Assembly (NCBI RefSeq): GCF_017115165.1
Contig: NZ_JABXKF010000011.1
Span: 1 to 36,182 of the forward strand
DNA from: Nostoc sp. LPT
Lineage (GTDB): Bacteria > Cyanobacteriota > Cyanobacteriia > Cyanobacteriales > Nostocaceae
DNA length: 36,182 nucleotides
Direction of reading: 5' to 3'
The notes under the pieces were generated by a model. The model saw only the letters and a program-made list of their open reading frames with translations. It had not been told where the DNA came from and did no database searches. Shown piece by piece: positions 27,463 through 36,120 of the stretch. Made by a program: the position numbers and the translations under genes. Numbering within the stretch: the stretch's first letter is position 1; the number at the start of each line of letters is the position of its first letter.

Positions 27463-28587
27463 ATGGCTAAGAAGCATATAGAACTTAGAAGGAAAAGGTA
27501 CTTCAAGCTAAGTTCACAAATCGCTCAGTTGGATAATGCACAATTGCGTTCTCTGTTTGACAATAGTGAGTCGAATGAATCTAGCACGGGTTGGGGGATA
27601 AATCACACCATCGTCCTTGGGGAATCTAAGGTCTTTGTGAAACGTGTTCCAGTTACAAACATTGAATTTGACAACCTGTTCTCCACCAGAAACCTTTATA
27701 ACCTGCCGACTTACTGTAATTACGGCTTCGGTTCCACTGGTTTTGGGGTCTTCCGGGAACTTGTTACCCATATTAAGACAACCAACTGGGTATTGTCAGG
27801 GGTAATTGCCACCTTCCCACTGATGTACCATTATCGGATTATTCCCTTGGACGGGCGGCGTGCGGATGTTGATAGGTCGCGTCTAAAAGATTATGTGGAG
27901 TACTGGGGGAATAGTGCCAACGCCGGGAATTATATGCTAGATAGAGCAAACGCCAACTATGAGTTGGTTCTGTTTCTAGAGTACATACCGCATATTCTGG
28001 AAACATGGCTACAGGAAAACCCCAACAAACTTCAAAAACCCCTGGATGACTTACGTACGACGATTACCTTTTTGAGAAGGAAGGGAATCATCCATTTTGA
28101 CGCACATTTTCGCAACATCCTCACCGACGGGAAGCAGACATATTTGACCGATTTTGGTTTGGTACTTGACAAGAGTTTTACATTGACTAAAGATGAAGAG
28201 TCTTTTTTTAAGCAAAACACATTTTATGATTACGGAGAAGTCTTGCGGAATCTTGGTCATCTTATTCGAGCATCGTATGATTTATGTTCCGAGAATGATA
28301 AACGCAGGATTATGGAAAAATATGGCATAAAAGAAGGCTTAAAACCTTATGAACTGCGCTCTATATTACTTGACAATATCGAGCAGATACATGCTGATGG
28401 AGTCATGAAGTTAGACGAGTTGTATGTTGCCAGCATCGTCAAATACCGCAGCATCATTGCGCTGATGCAAGACTTCTTTTCTGATATGTGGCCAAATAAC
28501 AACAAGGACACGAAACTTCGTCACACAGAACTACGGCTGCTGCTTAAAGAGACGGGGTTTATTTCTAGTGTTGGAAACAGCAGATAG
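27463..28587 (+). CDS. Protein-kinase-fold (APH/atypical kinase-like) protein
   Basis: The 374-residue soluble protein has a kinase-like core: a Lys in KVFVKRVP (about residue 59), a catalytic loop IIHFDAHFRNIL (HxDxHxxN type, Asp about 212) and the metal-binding DFG in YLTDFGLVLD (about 229). The HFDAH variant is closer to aminoglycoside/choline kinase-like or other atypical kinases than to Hanks-type Ser/Thr kinases, which use HRDLKxxN. The substrate is unknown: small molecule or protein. ATG 27463 (MAKKHIELRRKRYFKLS) has GGGGGA just upstream and is chosen over a TTG at 27406. It stands alone in direction with argJ upstream, separated by a palindrome. Confidence 0.75.
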   Translation: MAKKHIELRRKRYFKLSSQIAQLDNAQLRSLFDNSESNESSTGWGINHTIVLGESKVFVKRVPVTNIEFDNLFSTRNLYNLPTYCNYGFGSTGFGVFRELVTHIKTTNWVLSGVIATFPLMYHYRIIPLDGRRADVDRSRLKDYVEYWGNSANAGNYMLDRANANYELVLFLEYIPHILETWLQENPNKLQKPLDDLRTTITFLRRKGIIHFDAHFRNILTDGKQTYLTDFGLVLDKSFTLTKDEESFFKQNTFYDYGEVLRNLGHLIRASYDLCSENDKRRIMEKYGIKEGLKPYELRSILLDNIEQIHADGVMKLDELYVASIVKYRSIIALMQDFFSDMWPNNNKDTKLRHTELRLLLKETGFISSVGNSR

Positions 28588-29019
28588 TTGCGATCGCTGG
28601 ATAAGAAATACATCTATTTGGGGTATTTGCTTAAGCCTCCAACTTCCCTAACCTTACCATCTCACTCTCATCGCAGTGCGCGATTAAGTTATAGAGATAA
28701 CATAATAGTTGTTATTTATAACAACTATTATATGACTGACAAATTACTACTAAAATGAAGTTATAAAAGAAGGAAGTAAAAACTAAATGGTTCTTTGTTC
28801 TTTGATTTCTACACCCGAAATCTTAAACTATCAGCATTCGCGCAGCGTTTCTAAGAGTTGTGGAAAGGCTGGGTTGGGCAAGTTCAACTAAGGCAGTTAA
28901 ATTCGCTGCGACGGGCGCGCCGGATTTAACTGTCTTCTCGGTTCAATTTTGGAGATACTTATTAGCTAATGCTTTTTCATGCCGCAAATGTGCAACGCCG
29001 CAGATAAAGAGCTTTCTTT
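28588..29019. other. Intergenic region with two hairpins
   Basis: No supported gene. It holds a perfect 13-bp inverted repeat (28702-28714 / 28719-28731, arm ATAATAGTTGTTA) with a 4-base loop, and a second one, CAGTTAAAT / ATTTAACTG (28894-28902 / 28924-28932), around a GC-rich loop. Neither is followed by a clear T-run in the plus direction. Confidence 0.6.
28702..28731. repeat. Perfect 13-bp inverted repeat
   Basis: ATAATAGTTGTTA is followed by TTTA and its exact complement. It could be an operator or a bidirectional transcript end between the kinase-like and RTX genes. Confidence 0.7.
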
Positions 29020-30330
29020 TTAGACAAATATCAAGTCATTAACAATATTGAAACTATTATTGAGAGATGCAATCACCTCATCAGTCTCAAAGTTAAATTG
29101 ACCATTGCCATTGCCTACTAGAGCAATAAAGTTACTCGAACCTTGGCTAAAGAAGGAATAGTCACTTCTTTTCCCGGCTAGTTGAATTTTGTCTTCACCA
29201 GAGACAAAATCTTTGATGATAGCTAAGTCTTCGAAACCAGAATTGCGATAAAGAACATTGCCCTTTTCTCCCAAAACAAATGTATCCTGAGCAGCACCTC
29301 CGGATAAAGTATCTCGACCGCCGAAACCATTGATTATATTATTTAACTTGTTACCAATAATTGTGTCGTTTTGTTTTGTACCAATGACATTGACAAAATT
29401 TTTGACAGTGCCAACGCTATTAACAACCCCTGAAATACTAACGCCAGTCAACGATTCCTTAGATAAGTCAACATTTACAGAAACAGGACTTTCTAGACTT
29501 GAAGCATTAATGGTATTGGCGAAACCAACATCTCCTATAATTATCTCAATTACAGTTGGAACGACTTCCCGATCAGTGCCGAGATTTCCTTTTTCGATGC
29601 GATCAGGGAATAAAGTAATTGCTTGACCCAAACCAGTGTAATCAAGCGTATCAATGCCATCTCCTCCATCATAAATGTCATTGCCAGCGCTACCGCCTAA
29701 GAAATCATTACCACTGCCACCGATGAGTATGTTATTTAGTTCGTTACCAATAATTGTGTCATTTTGATTGCTACCAATGACATTGACAAAGTTTTTAATG
29801 GTAATTGCCCCAGGAACATCAAAAATATCAAATTTTTCTGCACCCAAGTCGATTAAAGATGCTAAATCTGTACCAGAGATATCGATAACATTTATAAAAC
29901 CTGGATCAGCAATGATGATCTCTGTACTAGGAGGCTCTGAAGGTCGATCGCTACCAAGACCACCACCCTTTTCTGTACGATCAGCAAAAAGAGTAATTAC
30001 TTGACCTAAACCAGTGTAATCAAGCGTATCAATGCCATCCCCACCACTGACAATGTCATTACCAGCACTGCCAAATATTACGTCATCTCCCTTTTCTCCA
30101 AACAGGTTATCATTTCCACTGCCACCAAACAGGTTATCGTTTCCACTGCCGCCAAACAGGTTATCGTTTCCACTGCCGCCAAACAGGTTATCATTTCCTT
30201 CGTCACCGTATAGGTTATCATTGCCGTCATAACCGAACAGATTATCATCGCCCTTGCGACCAAGCAGATTATCATTTCCACTACCGCCCAACAGGTTGTC
30301 AGAAAAAGGAGTACCAATTTGTGTGCTCAT
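29020..30330 (-). CDS. RTX (hemolysin-type calcium-binding repeat) secreted protein
   Basis: The 436-residue protein begins MSTQIGTPFSDNLLGG and has a run of nonapeptide RTX repeats (GGSGNDNLF, GRKGDDNLF, GDEGNDNLF) at about residues 13-95. Two longer homologous modules follow (DGIDTLDYTGLGQ, then ITLF and IIIGD-type strands; FVNVIGSNQNDTIIGNELNN and FVNVIGTKQNDTIIGNKLNN). The end is FVSGEDKIQLAGKRSDY to FNIVNDLIFV. RTX proteins leave by type I secretion through an uncleaved C-terminal signal and fold on binding Ca2+ outside. No enzymatic domain is visible and no secretion ATPase is adjacent. Internal repeats of 27 bases (about 30100-30200) show recent duplication. Confidence 0.9.
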   Translation of the reverse strand: MSTQIGTPFSDNLLGGSGNDNLLGRKGDDNLFGYDGNDNLYGDEGNDNLFGGSGNDNLFGGSGNDNLFGGSGNDNLFGEKGDDVIFGSAGNDIVSGGDGIDTLDYTGLGQVITLFADRTEKGGGLGSDRPSEPPSTEIIIADPGFINVIDISGTDLASLIDLGAEKFDIFDVPGAITIKNFVNVIGSNQNDTIIGNELNNILIGGSGNDFLGGSAGNDIYDGGDGIDTLDYTGLGQAITLFPDRIEKGNLGTDREVVPTVIEIIIGDVGFANTINASSLESPVSVNVDLSKESLTGVSISGVVNSVGTVKNFVNVIGTKQNDTIIGNKLNNIINGFGGRDTLSGGAAQDTFVLGEKGNVLYRNSGFEDLAIIKDFVSGEDKIQLAGKRSDYSFFSQGSSNFIALVGNGNGQFNFETDEVIASLNNSFNIVNDLIFV

Positions 30331-30666
30331 GATTTATTTTCTCGTTTGATTTACTCAAAATTTAATTTAGCTACGATTAACTTGCGTTGGCAAAGACCCA
30401 ATCCAACTCCCACAGATCCCAATACGGTTCTGTTAAGGTTTAAACAGTGCTGATAGTATAAGGTTTTCGATGTCATTTATACAACCAACCAAATCACAAA
30501 AATCGTATACAATAAGCGCCATGTCCTATGTGCAGTTTACAGAACGTTGTTTGGGGTCGCACCGTTGGAGAATCAACAAGTCAGTGGGTATATTTCCGTG
30601 CTATGGGACTGGGTGGGGAGAAGGTGAAAAGTTACAAGCACATAAAGAATATCAACGTTTTGAGTT
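30331..30666. other. Intergenic region upstream of the RTX gene and IS66 scrap
   Basis: Probably contains the RTX promoter on the minus strand. Open frames in 30470-30660 do not resemble known proteins, and their relation to the IS66 remnant is unclear. Confidence 0.4.
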
Positions 30667-31044
30667 ACAACGATTGGGTCAATCAATTCAAATATAAGTT
30701 GCAACAAACACTCCACCAGTGGATTGACCTCGCAGGAGCAAAAGCCGACCATCTCTTACGTTCTTTGCGCGATAAAGCTAATCAATGGTGGTATTTCCTT
30801 AACTACCCTGAAGTTCCTCCTGATAACAATCAGGCTGAACGCTCCCTTCGTTTGGCTGTGACAAAACGCTCATGTTAGTGGTGGCTCTCGTTTGATGGAG
30901 AGATTTAAACACACTGCCCATTTATTAACAGTGGTGCAAACTTGTCGTCGTCAAGGCAGAACTGTGATTGATTTTTTTGCACAAGCACTGCTAGCTAATT
31001 CTAATAATTATCTGTCTCGCCCATCTCTGCTTCCTAAATATTAG
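30667..31044 (+). pseudogene. IS66-family transposase C-terminal remnant, frameshifted
   Basis: The first frame reads YNDWVNQFKYKLQQTLHQWI, then WWYFLNYPEVPPDNNQAERS and LRLAVTKRSC, stopping at a TAG near 30876. Homology resumes in another frame with HVSGGSRLMERFKHTAHLL, VVQTCRRQGRTVIDFFAQAL and a stop at 31042-31044. This is the conserved end of an IS66 transposase broken by a frameshift of one base (or minus two) where the catalytic Glu (NNQAERS) has just been passed. No upstream domains are found, so the element is dead. Confidence 0.85.
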
Positions 31045-31365
31045 GCCTGAATCCTTACGTAAAAACAGTGAATCATAAAGCAAACATAATAGTCTTTATA
31101 AATAAGAGTTGATATATTAAAAATTATTCCTACAGTTAAGGATAATAGATAAATTTTTCCTTATACATCCAATCTAATATTTGTTTAATAATTCTGACTC
31201 CAAGTTGACAATTTCAGCTTCAAAGGCTGTAAACTGATTTCAACAAGGTGAATGATACCTCTGCATCACCCTAGAAAAGCAGAGCCAATAATTTAACCTA
31301 GTTTTTATATAGCTAGCTATTTCATTAATGAAATGGCTGCGATCGCTTGGTCAAATATAGCTTGA

Positions 31366-31379
31366 TTAATCATTACTAA
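31366..31379 (+). promoter_or_regulatory. Candidate CmpR-type LysR site (TTA-N8-TAA)
   Basis: TTAATCATTACTAA fits the TTA-N7/8-TAA motif described for CmpR, the LysR activator of the bicarbonate transporter operon. It lies 76 bases before the cmpA start codon. Only one copy is seen, and short AT motifs occur by chance. Confidence 0.3.
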
Positions 31380-31454
31380 CGCAAAAAATACAAGGTTTTT
31401 TGCCTAAATTGTCATAGCTATAAAAAATAACATTTACGTTTTCAGGAGATATTT

Positions 31455-32837
31455 ATGACAGAATTTTTTAATCAAATTTCTCGCCGCAAATTCATCTTCA
31501 CAGCCGGAGCATCTGCGGGTGCTGTATTGCTCAAAGGCTGTTTGGGTAATCCTCCTGAAAACCTTACTGGTGGAAGCACTCAAGCACAACCAACTGCTCA
31601 GTTAGTTGCTAATATTAGTCCCGAACAAACACCAGAAACTACTACAGTCAAGTTAGGATATATTCCGATTGTAGAAGCGGCTCCTTTAATTATTGCTAAA
31701 GAAAAAGGCTTTTTTGCAAAGTATGGGATGACTAATGTTGACCTTTCCAAACAAGCTTCTTGGGGTGCAGCTAGAGACAACGTAGAAATTGGTTCTGCTG
31801 GTGGTGGGATAGATGGCGGTCAATGGCAGATGCCAATGCCACATTTAATTACAGAAGGTTTAATTACCAAAGGTAATCAAAAAATTCCCATGTATGTATT
31901 ATGTCAGTTAATTACGCATGGAAATGGAATTGCGATCGCAAACAAGCACCAAGGCAAAGGTATTAGTTTACAACTCGCCAGCGCTAAGTCTTTGTTTAAG
32001 GAATTAAAATCTTCAACCCCCTTCACAGCTGCATTCACCTTTCCTCACGTCAATCAAGATTTATGGATTCGCTACTGGTTAGCAGCAGGCGGCTTAGACC
32101 CAGATGCAGATGTCAAATTGCTCACAGTACCTGCGGCGCAAACTGTAGCTAACATGAAAACAGGAACAATGGATGCCTTTAGTACAGGCGACCCCTGGCC
32201 ATATCGTCTAGTTCAAGACAAAATTGGTTACGTAGCAGCATTAACCGCAGAAATTTGGAAGAATCATCCTGAAGAATACCTCGCTATCAGAGGCGATTGG
32301 GTTGATAAAAATCCCAAGGCTACCAAAGCAATTTTAAAAGGAATTATGGAAGCCCAACAATGGCTAGATAATTTTGATAACCGCAAAGAAGCGGCTCAAA
32401 TTTTGGCTGGACGAAATTATTTCAATCTTTCTTCACCAGAAATCTTGGCTGATCCATACCAAGGCAAATATGACATGGGTGATGGTCGCAAAATTGATGA
32501 TAAATCAATGGCCGCTTACTACTGGAAAGATGAAAAAGGTAATGTTTCTTATCCATACAAGAGTCATGATTTATGGTTCATCACTGAAAATGTTCGTTGG
32601 GGATTTTTACCAAAAGATTACCTAGATAATAATGCTGCTAAGGCTAAAGAACTGATCAACAAAGTCAACCGCGAAGATATTTGGAAAGAAGCTGCCAAAG
32701 AAGCTGGCATTGCTGCTGCTGATATTCCTACAAATACATCTCGTGGTGTAGAAGAGTTTTTTGATGGCATCAAATTTGACCCCGAAAAGCCAGAAGAATA
32801 TTTGAAGAGTTTGAAAATTAAAAAGGTAAGTGTTTAG
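31455..32837 (+). CDS. cmpA: ABC transporter substrate-binding lipoprotein, CmpA-like (bicarbonate; NrtA family)
   Basis: The 460-residue protein has a twin-arginine type start ([18 protein letters not shown]) and a lipobox ending KGC, so it is likely a membrane-anchored periplasmic binding protein. Blocks [34 protein letters not shown] and [16 protein letters not shown] place it in the NrtA/CmpA family. From what I recall of the structures, NrtA binds nitrate with His196 and Lys269, while CmpA uses Thr192, Gln198 and Glu270. Here TFPHVNQ has Thr and Gln six apart, and HPEEY has Glu where NrtA has Lys, so bicarbonate is favoured. No nirA, narB or ntcA site is near, which fits a cmp operon. 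AGGAGA precedes the ATG. Confidence 0.8.
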   Translation: MTEFFNQISRRKFIFTAGASAGAVLLKGCLGNPPENLTGGSTQAQPTAQLVANISPEQTPETTTVKLGYIPIVEAAPLIIAKEKGFFAKYGMTNVDLSKQASWGAARDNVEIGSAGGGIDGGQWQMPMPHLITEGLITKGNQKIPMYVLCQLITHGNGIAIANKHQGKGISLQLASAKSLFKELKSSTPFTAAFTFPHVNQDLWIRYWLAAGGLDPDADVKLLTVPAAQTVANMKTGTMDAFSTGDPWPYRLVQDKIGYVAALTAEIWKNHPEEYLAIRGDWVDKNPKATKAILKGIMEAQQWLDNFDNRKEAAQILAGRNYFNLSSPEILADPYQGKYDMGDGRKIDDKSMAAYYWKDEKGNVSYPYKSHDLWFITENVRWGFLPKDYLDNNAAKAKELINKVNREDIWKEAAKEAGIAAADIPTNTSRGVEEFFDGIKFDPEKPEEYLKSLKIKKVSV

Positions 32838-32862
32838 TCATTGGTCATTAGTCATTAGTTAT
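32835..32862 (+). repeat. Heptamer array starting at the cmpA stop codon
   Basis: Four 7-mers, TAGTCAT TGGTCAT TAGTCAT TAGTTAT, begin with the TAG stop codon of cmpA itself. The same design occurs at the cmpB stop. Confidence 0.9.
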
Positions 32863-32913
32863 TTGCAAATGACAACGGACAAATAACAAATAAAATTTCA
32901 GGAGAACAGCATC

Positions 32914-33753
32914 ATGACAATAGCCCAAAAACGTCCTGCAAGTCCTAGATTGAATAATAGCTTCATATCCAGTCTGAAAAAGCAATTTCCTGACCTGATA
33001 CCACCAACGATCGCCATTGCAATCTTCCTGATTATCTGGCAACTCTTCGCTTGGACTCCGGGAGCCACATTACCAGGCCCAATACAAGTTATCCGAGACA
33101 CTTGGGTTCTGATTTTCTGGCCCTTTTATGACCGAGGTGGTATTGATAAAGGTTTGTTTTGGCAGATTTTAGCAAGTTTACAACGAGTCGCTATTAGTTA
33201 TACACTTGCAGCAATTGTGGGTATTGGCTTGGGCATTTTAATTGGTGTTAATAAAACCATGTCCAAGGCTTTAGATCCTCTTTTTCAATTACTGCGGACA
33301 GTACCACCTCTAGCTTGGGTGCCGATTTCTTTAGCAGCTTTACGACAAAACGAACCCGCAGCCTTATTCGTAATTTTCATCACCGCCATTTGGCCGATCT
33401 TAATTAACACTGCTGTCGGCGTTACCCAAATTCCCCAAGATTACAACAACGTCGCCAAAGTTCTGCAACTTAGCCGCAAAGAATATTTCACTAATATTTT
33501 GATTCCGGCGGCATTACCCTACATCTTTACCGGCTTGAGAATTGCGATCGGTTTAGCTTGGTTAGCAATTATCGCCGCCGAAATCGTCATGTCCGGTATT
33601 GTCGGAATCGGCTTTTTCATCTGGGATGCCTATCAAAATAACAACGTCAGCGAAGTAATTTTGGCTCTAGTTTATATCGGTGTCGTTGGTTTACTCCTAG
33701 ATAAAGCAATGGTTTGGCTGCAAAACAAAATTTTACCAGCAGAACAGAAATAG
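32914..33753 (+). CDS. cmpB: ABC transporter permease, CmpB-like
   Basis: This is the 279-residue membrane permease of the same importer (BPD_transp_1 family). Hydrophobic helices include TIAIAIFLIIWQLFAW, YTLAAIVGIGLGILIGV and LVYIGVVGLLLDKAMVWL, about six in all. The cytoplasmic EAA-type loop that meets the ATPase lies in NNVAKVLQLSRKEYFTNILI. An AGGAG lies about 9 bases before the ATG. Order and spacing (76 bases after cmpA, with a heptamer array between) support one operon. On its own it cannot be told from NrtB; the name follows the substrate-binding gene. Confidence 0.85.
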   Translation: MTIAQKRPASPRLNNSFISSLKKQFPDLIPPTIAIAIFLIIWQLFAWTPGATLPGPIQVIRDTWVLIFWPFYDRGGIDKGLFWQILASLQRVAISYTLAAIVGIGLGILIGVNKTMSKALDPLFQLLRTVPPLAWVPISLAALRQNEPAALFVIFITAIWPILINTAVGVTQIPQDYNNVAKVLQLSRKEYFTNILIPAALPYIFTGLRIAIGLAWLAIIAAEIVMSGIVGIGFFIWDAYQNNNVSEVILALVYIGVVGLLLDKAMVWLQNKILPAEQK

Positions 33754-33778
33754 TCATTAGTCATTGGTCATTGGTCAT
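33751..33778 (+). repeat. Heptamer array starting at the cmpB stop codon
   Basis: TAGTCAT TAGTCAT TGGTCAT TGGTCAT; the first TAG is the stop codon of cmpB. Confidence 0.9.
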
Positions 33779-33816
33779 TTATAAAAAACTAAGGACTAGG
33801 GACTGTTTTCAAACTC

Positions 33817-33945
33817 GAAGATTCCCCCTAACCCACGCCAGTCGCTCCACTTGGGGAGACCCCAAGACCGCGCTGGCTCCCCTTAAAAAGGGGGGAAAAG
33901 AAACTCTAAAAGCCCCCCTTTACAAGGGGGGTTGGGGGGATCTTC
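33817..33945. repeat. Dispersed palindromic repeat between cmpB and cmpC
   Basis: Arms GAAGATTCCCCCTAACCC (33817-33834) and GGGTTGGGGGGATCTTC (33929-33945) pair almost fully. Inside are CTTGGGGAGACCCCAAG and further C/G-rich runs. It is the same family as 16136-16355 and would fold strongly in the operon mRNA. Confidence 0.85.
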
Positions 33946-34010
33946 AAAGACTAAGGTGCTTAAAGAGAGGTTTAAAAACACGACCTAATGACTAGATACC
34001 AAGAACAAGT

Positions 34011-34066
34011 GACGAAAGACAAATGACAAAGGACAAAAGACAAAGGACAAAAGACAAAGGATAAAT
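34011..34066 (+). repeat. Heptamer array supplying the cmpC ribosome binding site
   Basis: Eight 7-mers (GACAAAG/GACAAAA type) end 4 bases before the cmpC ATG. The junction of the last two gives AAAGGA, the only good ribosome binding site, 9 bases before the start. Confidence 0.85.
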
Positions 34067-34070
34067 AAGT

Positions 34071-36071
34071 ATGTTCGTAGCTGTCGATCAAATTGAAAAA
34101 GTTTTTGAATTAACTGGTGGTGGCAAATATATCGCCCTGAAAGGAATCGACCTCCAAATTAAAAAAGGAGAATTCGTTTCTTTGATTGGTCACTCCGGTT
34201 GCGGTAAATCCACTCTATTAAATATGATTGCGGGTTTGGATTTGCCTACTGAAGGTCTTGTCACCTTAGAAGGACAAAAAATCACCAAACCCGGCCCAGA
34301 CAGGATGGTGGTGTTCCAAAATTATTCGCTATTACCTTGGCGGACAGTAAGAGAAAATATTGCCCTCGCCGTAGACTCGGTAATGAAAGGTTTACCCGCA
34401 GGCGATCGCAAAGCCATTGTCGAAAAACATATAAATATGGTGGGTTTGCGTCCCCATGCTGACAAACAACCCGGAATGTTATCAGGTGGACAAAAGCAGC
34501 GAGTTGCGATCGCCCGCGCCTTAGCGATTCGTCCCAAATTACTCTTGCTGGATGAACCCTTTGGTGCATTAGATGCACTCACACGCGGCAATTTGCAAGA
34601 ACAACTGATGCAAATCTGCGAAGAAAATGAAGTTACTGCCGTGATGGTTACACATGATGTTGATGAAGCAGTGCTGTTATCTGACAGAATCGTGATGCTA
34701 ACCAACGGCCCCGAATCTAAAATCGGCGACATTCTAGAAGTGGATATTCCCAGACCCCGCAAGCGGATGGAAGTAGTAGAACATCCCAGCTACTACAGCT
34801 TGCGGAGTGAGATGATTTACTTCCTCAATCAGCAAAAACGGATTAAGAAAATTCGCGCCAGGAAAACTGCCGACATTGCCCGTCATGGGTTGGAAAAAGT
34901 TAACCTAGAAATTGGCTTTTTACCTCTGACAGCTTGCGCCCCCTTAGCAGTTGCTAAAGAAAAAGGCTTTTTTGTCAAACATGGTTTAGATGAAGTTAAC
35001 CTGGTGCGGGAAAGTAGCTGGCGGGGTATAGAAGATGGCATAAGTGGTGGTTATTTAGATGCGGCTCAAATGCCTTCAGGGATGCCGATGTGGCTAACTT
35101 TGGGAGGACATAATAACCAACCTCTGCCTGTTGTCACCGCCCTCACCATGACCCGCAACGGTAACGCCATCACCTTAGCAAAACGCTTTTACGACCAAGG
35201 TGTGCAAACCTTATCAGATTTCAGAAATCACCTGATTCTCACCCGCGAACAAAGGCATACAATGGGGGTAGTACATCCCGCATCTATGCACAACTTGCTG
35301 CTGCGTTACTGGCTAGCAGCTGGAGGAATTGACCCCGACACCGATGTGGACATGAAGACCATTCCCCCAGCGCAGATGGTAGCTGACCTAAAAGCCGGAA
35401 GCATTGATGGTTACTGCGTCGGTGAACCTTGGAACTACCGCGCGGCTGTGGAAAATGTCGGCTTTACCATCGCTACCGACTTAGAAGTTTGGCTGGGACA
35501 CCCCGGTAAAGTTCTTGGTGTGCGGGAAGATTGGGCAGAAAATTATCCAAATACGCATATCGCCTTGACTAAAGCTTTGTTGGAAGCCTGCCAGTATTGT
35601 GCAAATCCTGATAATTCCCAAGAAATTCGCCAAATTTTAGCAGGGCGAGAGTACGTCAGCACTGATTTAGAGTACATCCAACTCGAAGATCCAGATAATC
35701 TCACTTGTAGCTTAGACCATCCACTGCGAGACTATGCCCATCACCAGTTTTATTCTGAGTCTGCCATTAATCGCCCCAGCCGCACTGAACAAATTTGGAT
35801 TATGAGTCAATTGGCGCGTTGGGGTGACACTCCCTTCCCCAGAAATTGGGTAGAAGTTGTTGAACGGGTGTGTCAAGTGCGTGTTTTCAGCACCGCCGCA
35901 CGAGAATTAGGTTTGGATATTAGCTATATTCGCCAACCGATCAAACTGTTCGATGGTACTCCCTTTAACGCCGACGATCCGATTGCCTATCTCAACAGTT
36001 TACAGATTAAACGTGATTTTTCAGTCGCGGAAGTTGTTCTTGATGCACCAAGAAGAAAACTCGCATCATAA
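34071..36071 (+). CDS. cmpC: ABC transporter ATPase fused to a substrate-binding-like domain, CmpC/NrtC-like
   Basis: The 666-residue protein has an N-terminal ABC ATPase: Walker A GHSGCGKSTLL, Q-loop VVFQNYSLLPW, signature MLSGGQKQRVAIARALA, Walker B LLLLDEPFGALDALT and H-loop MVTHDVDEAVLLSD. After about residue 275 comes a domain homologous to CmpA/NrtA ([54 protein letters not shown]). In NrtC this extra domain is a cytoplasmic regulatory part; a regulatory role is likely here too. At the ligand positions it has His (ASMHNLLLRYW) and Lys (HPGKVLG), unlike the CmpA-like protein upstream. The partner single-domain ATPase (CmpD/NrtD) is not in the window and probably lies just beyond it. NrtC is the alternative name. 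Confidence 0.88.
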   Translation: MFVAVDQIEKVFELTGGGKYIALKGIDLQIKKGEFVSLIGHSGCGKSTLLNMIAGLDLPTEGLVTLEGQKITKPGPDRMVVFQNYSLLPWRTVRENIALAVDSVMKGLPAGDRKAIVEKHINMVGLRPHADKQPGMLSGGQKQRVAIARALAIRPKLLLLDEPFGALDALTRGNLQEQLMQICEENEVTAVMVTHDVDEAVLLSDRIVMLTNGPESKIGDILEVDIPRPRKRMEVVEHPSYYSLRSEMIYFLNQQKRIKKIRARKTADIARHGLEKVNLEIGFLPLTACAPLAVAKEKGFFVKHGLDEVNLVRESSWRGIEDGISGGYLDAAQMPSGMPMWLTLGGHNNQPLPVVTALTMTRNGNAITLAKRFYDQGVQTLSDFRNHLILTREQRHTMGVVHPASMHNLLLRYWLAAGGIDPDTDVDMKTIPPAQMVADLKAGSIDGYCVGEPWNYRAAVENVGFTIATDLEVWLGHPGKVLGVREDWAENYPNTHIALTKALLEACQYCANPDNSQEIRQILAGREYVSTDLEYIQLEDPDNLTCSLDHPLRDYAHHQFYSESAINRPSRTEQIWIMSQLARWGDTPFPRNWVEVVERVCQVRVFSTAARELGLDISYIRQPIKLFDGTPFNADDPIAYLNSLQIKRDFSVAEVVLDAPRRKLAS

Positions 36072-36120
36072 AAAAATGGTGAGAGAAAGAGGGAGTGGAA
36101 GAAGTAAAACAATCACGCAC

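Noticed and set aside
28787..28891. 34-codon ORF with AGGAAG upstream
   Set aside because: It ends in a palindromic repeat, has no recognisable similarity and is too short to support from sequence alone.
30470..30660. Overlapping plus-strand frames before the IS66 remnant
   Set aside because: They could be a rearranged upstream part of the transposase, but I could not match them to any IS66 block.
31045..31454. NtcA box (GTA-N8-TAC) upstream of the ABC transporter
   Set aside because: I scanned the leader by eye and found no match, which also argues against a nitrate operon.
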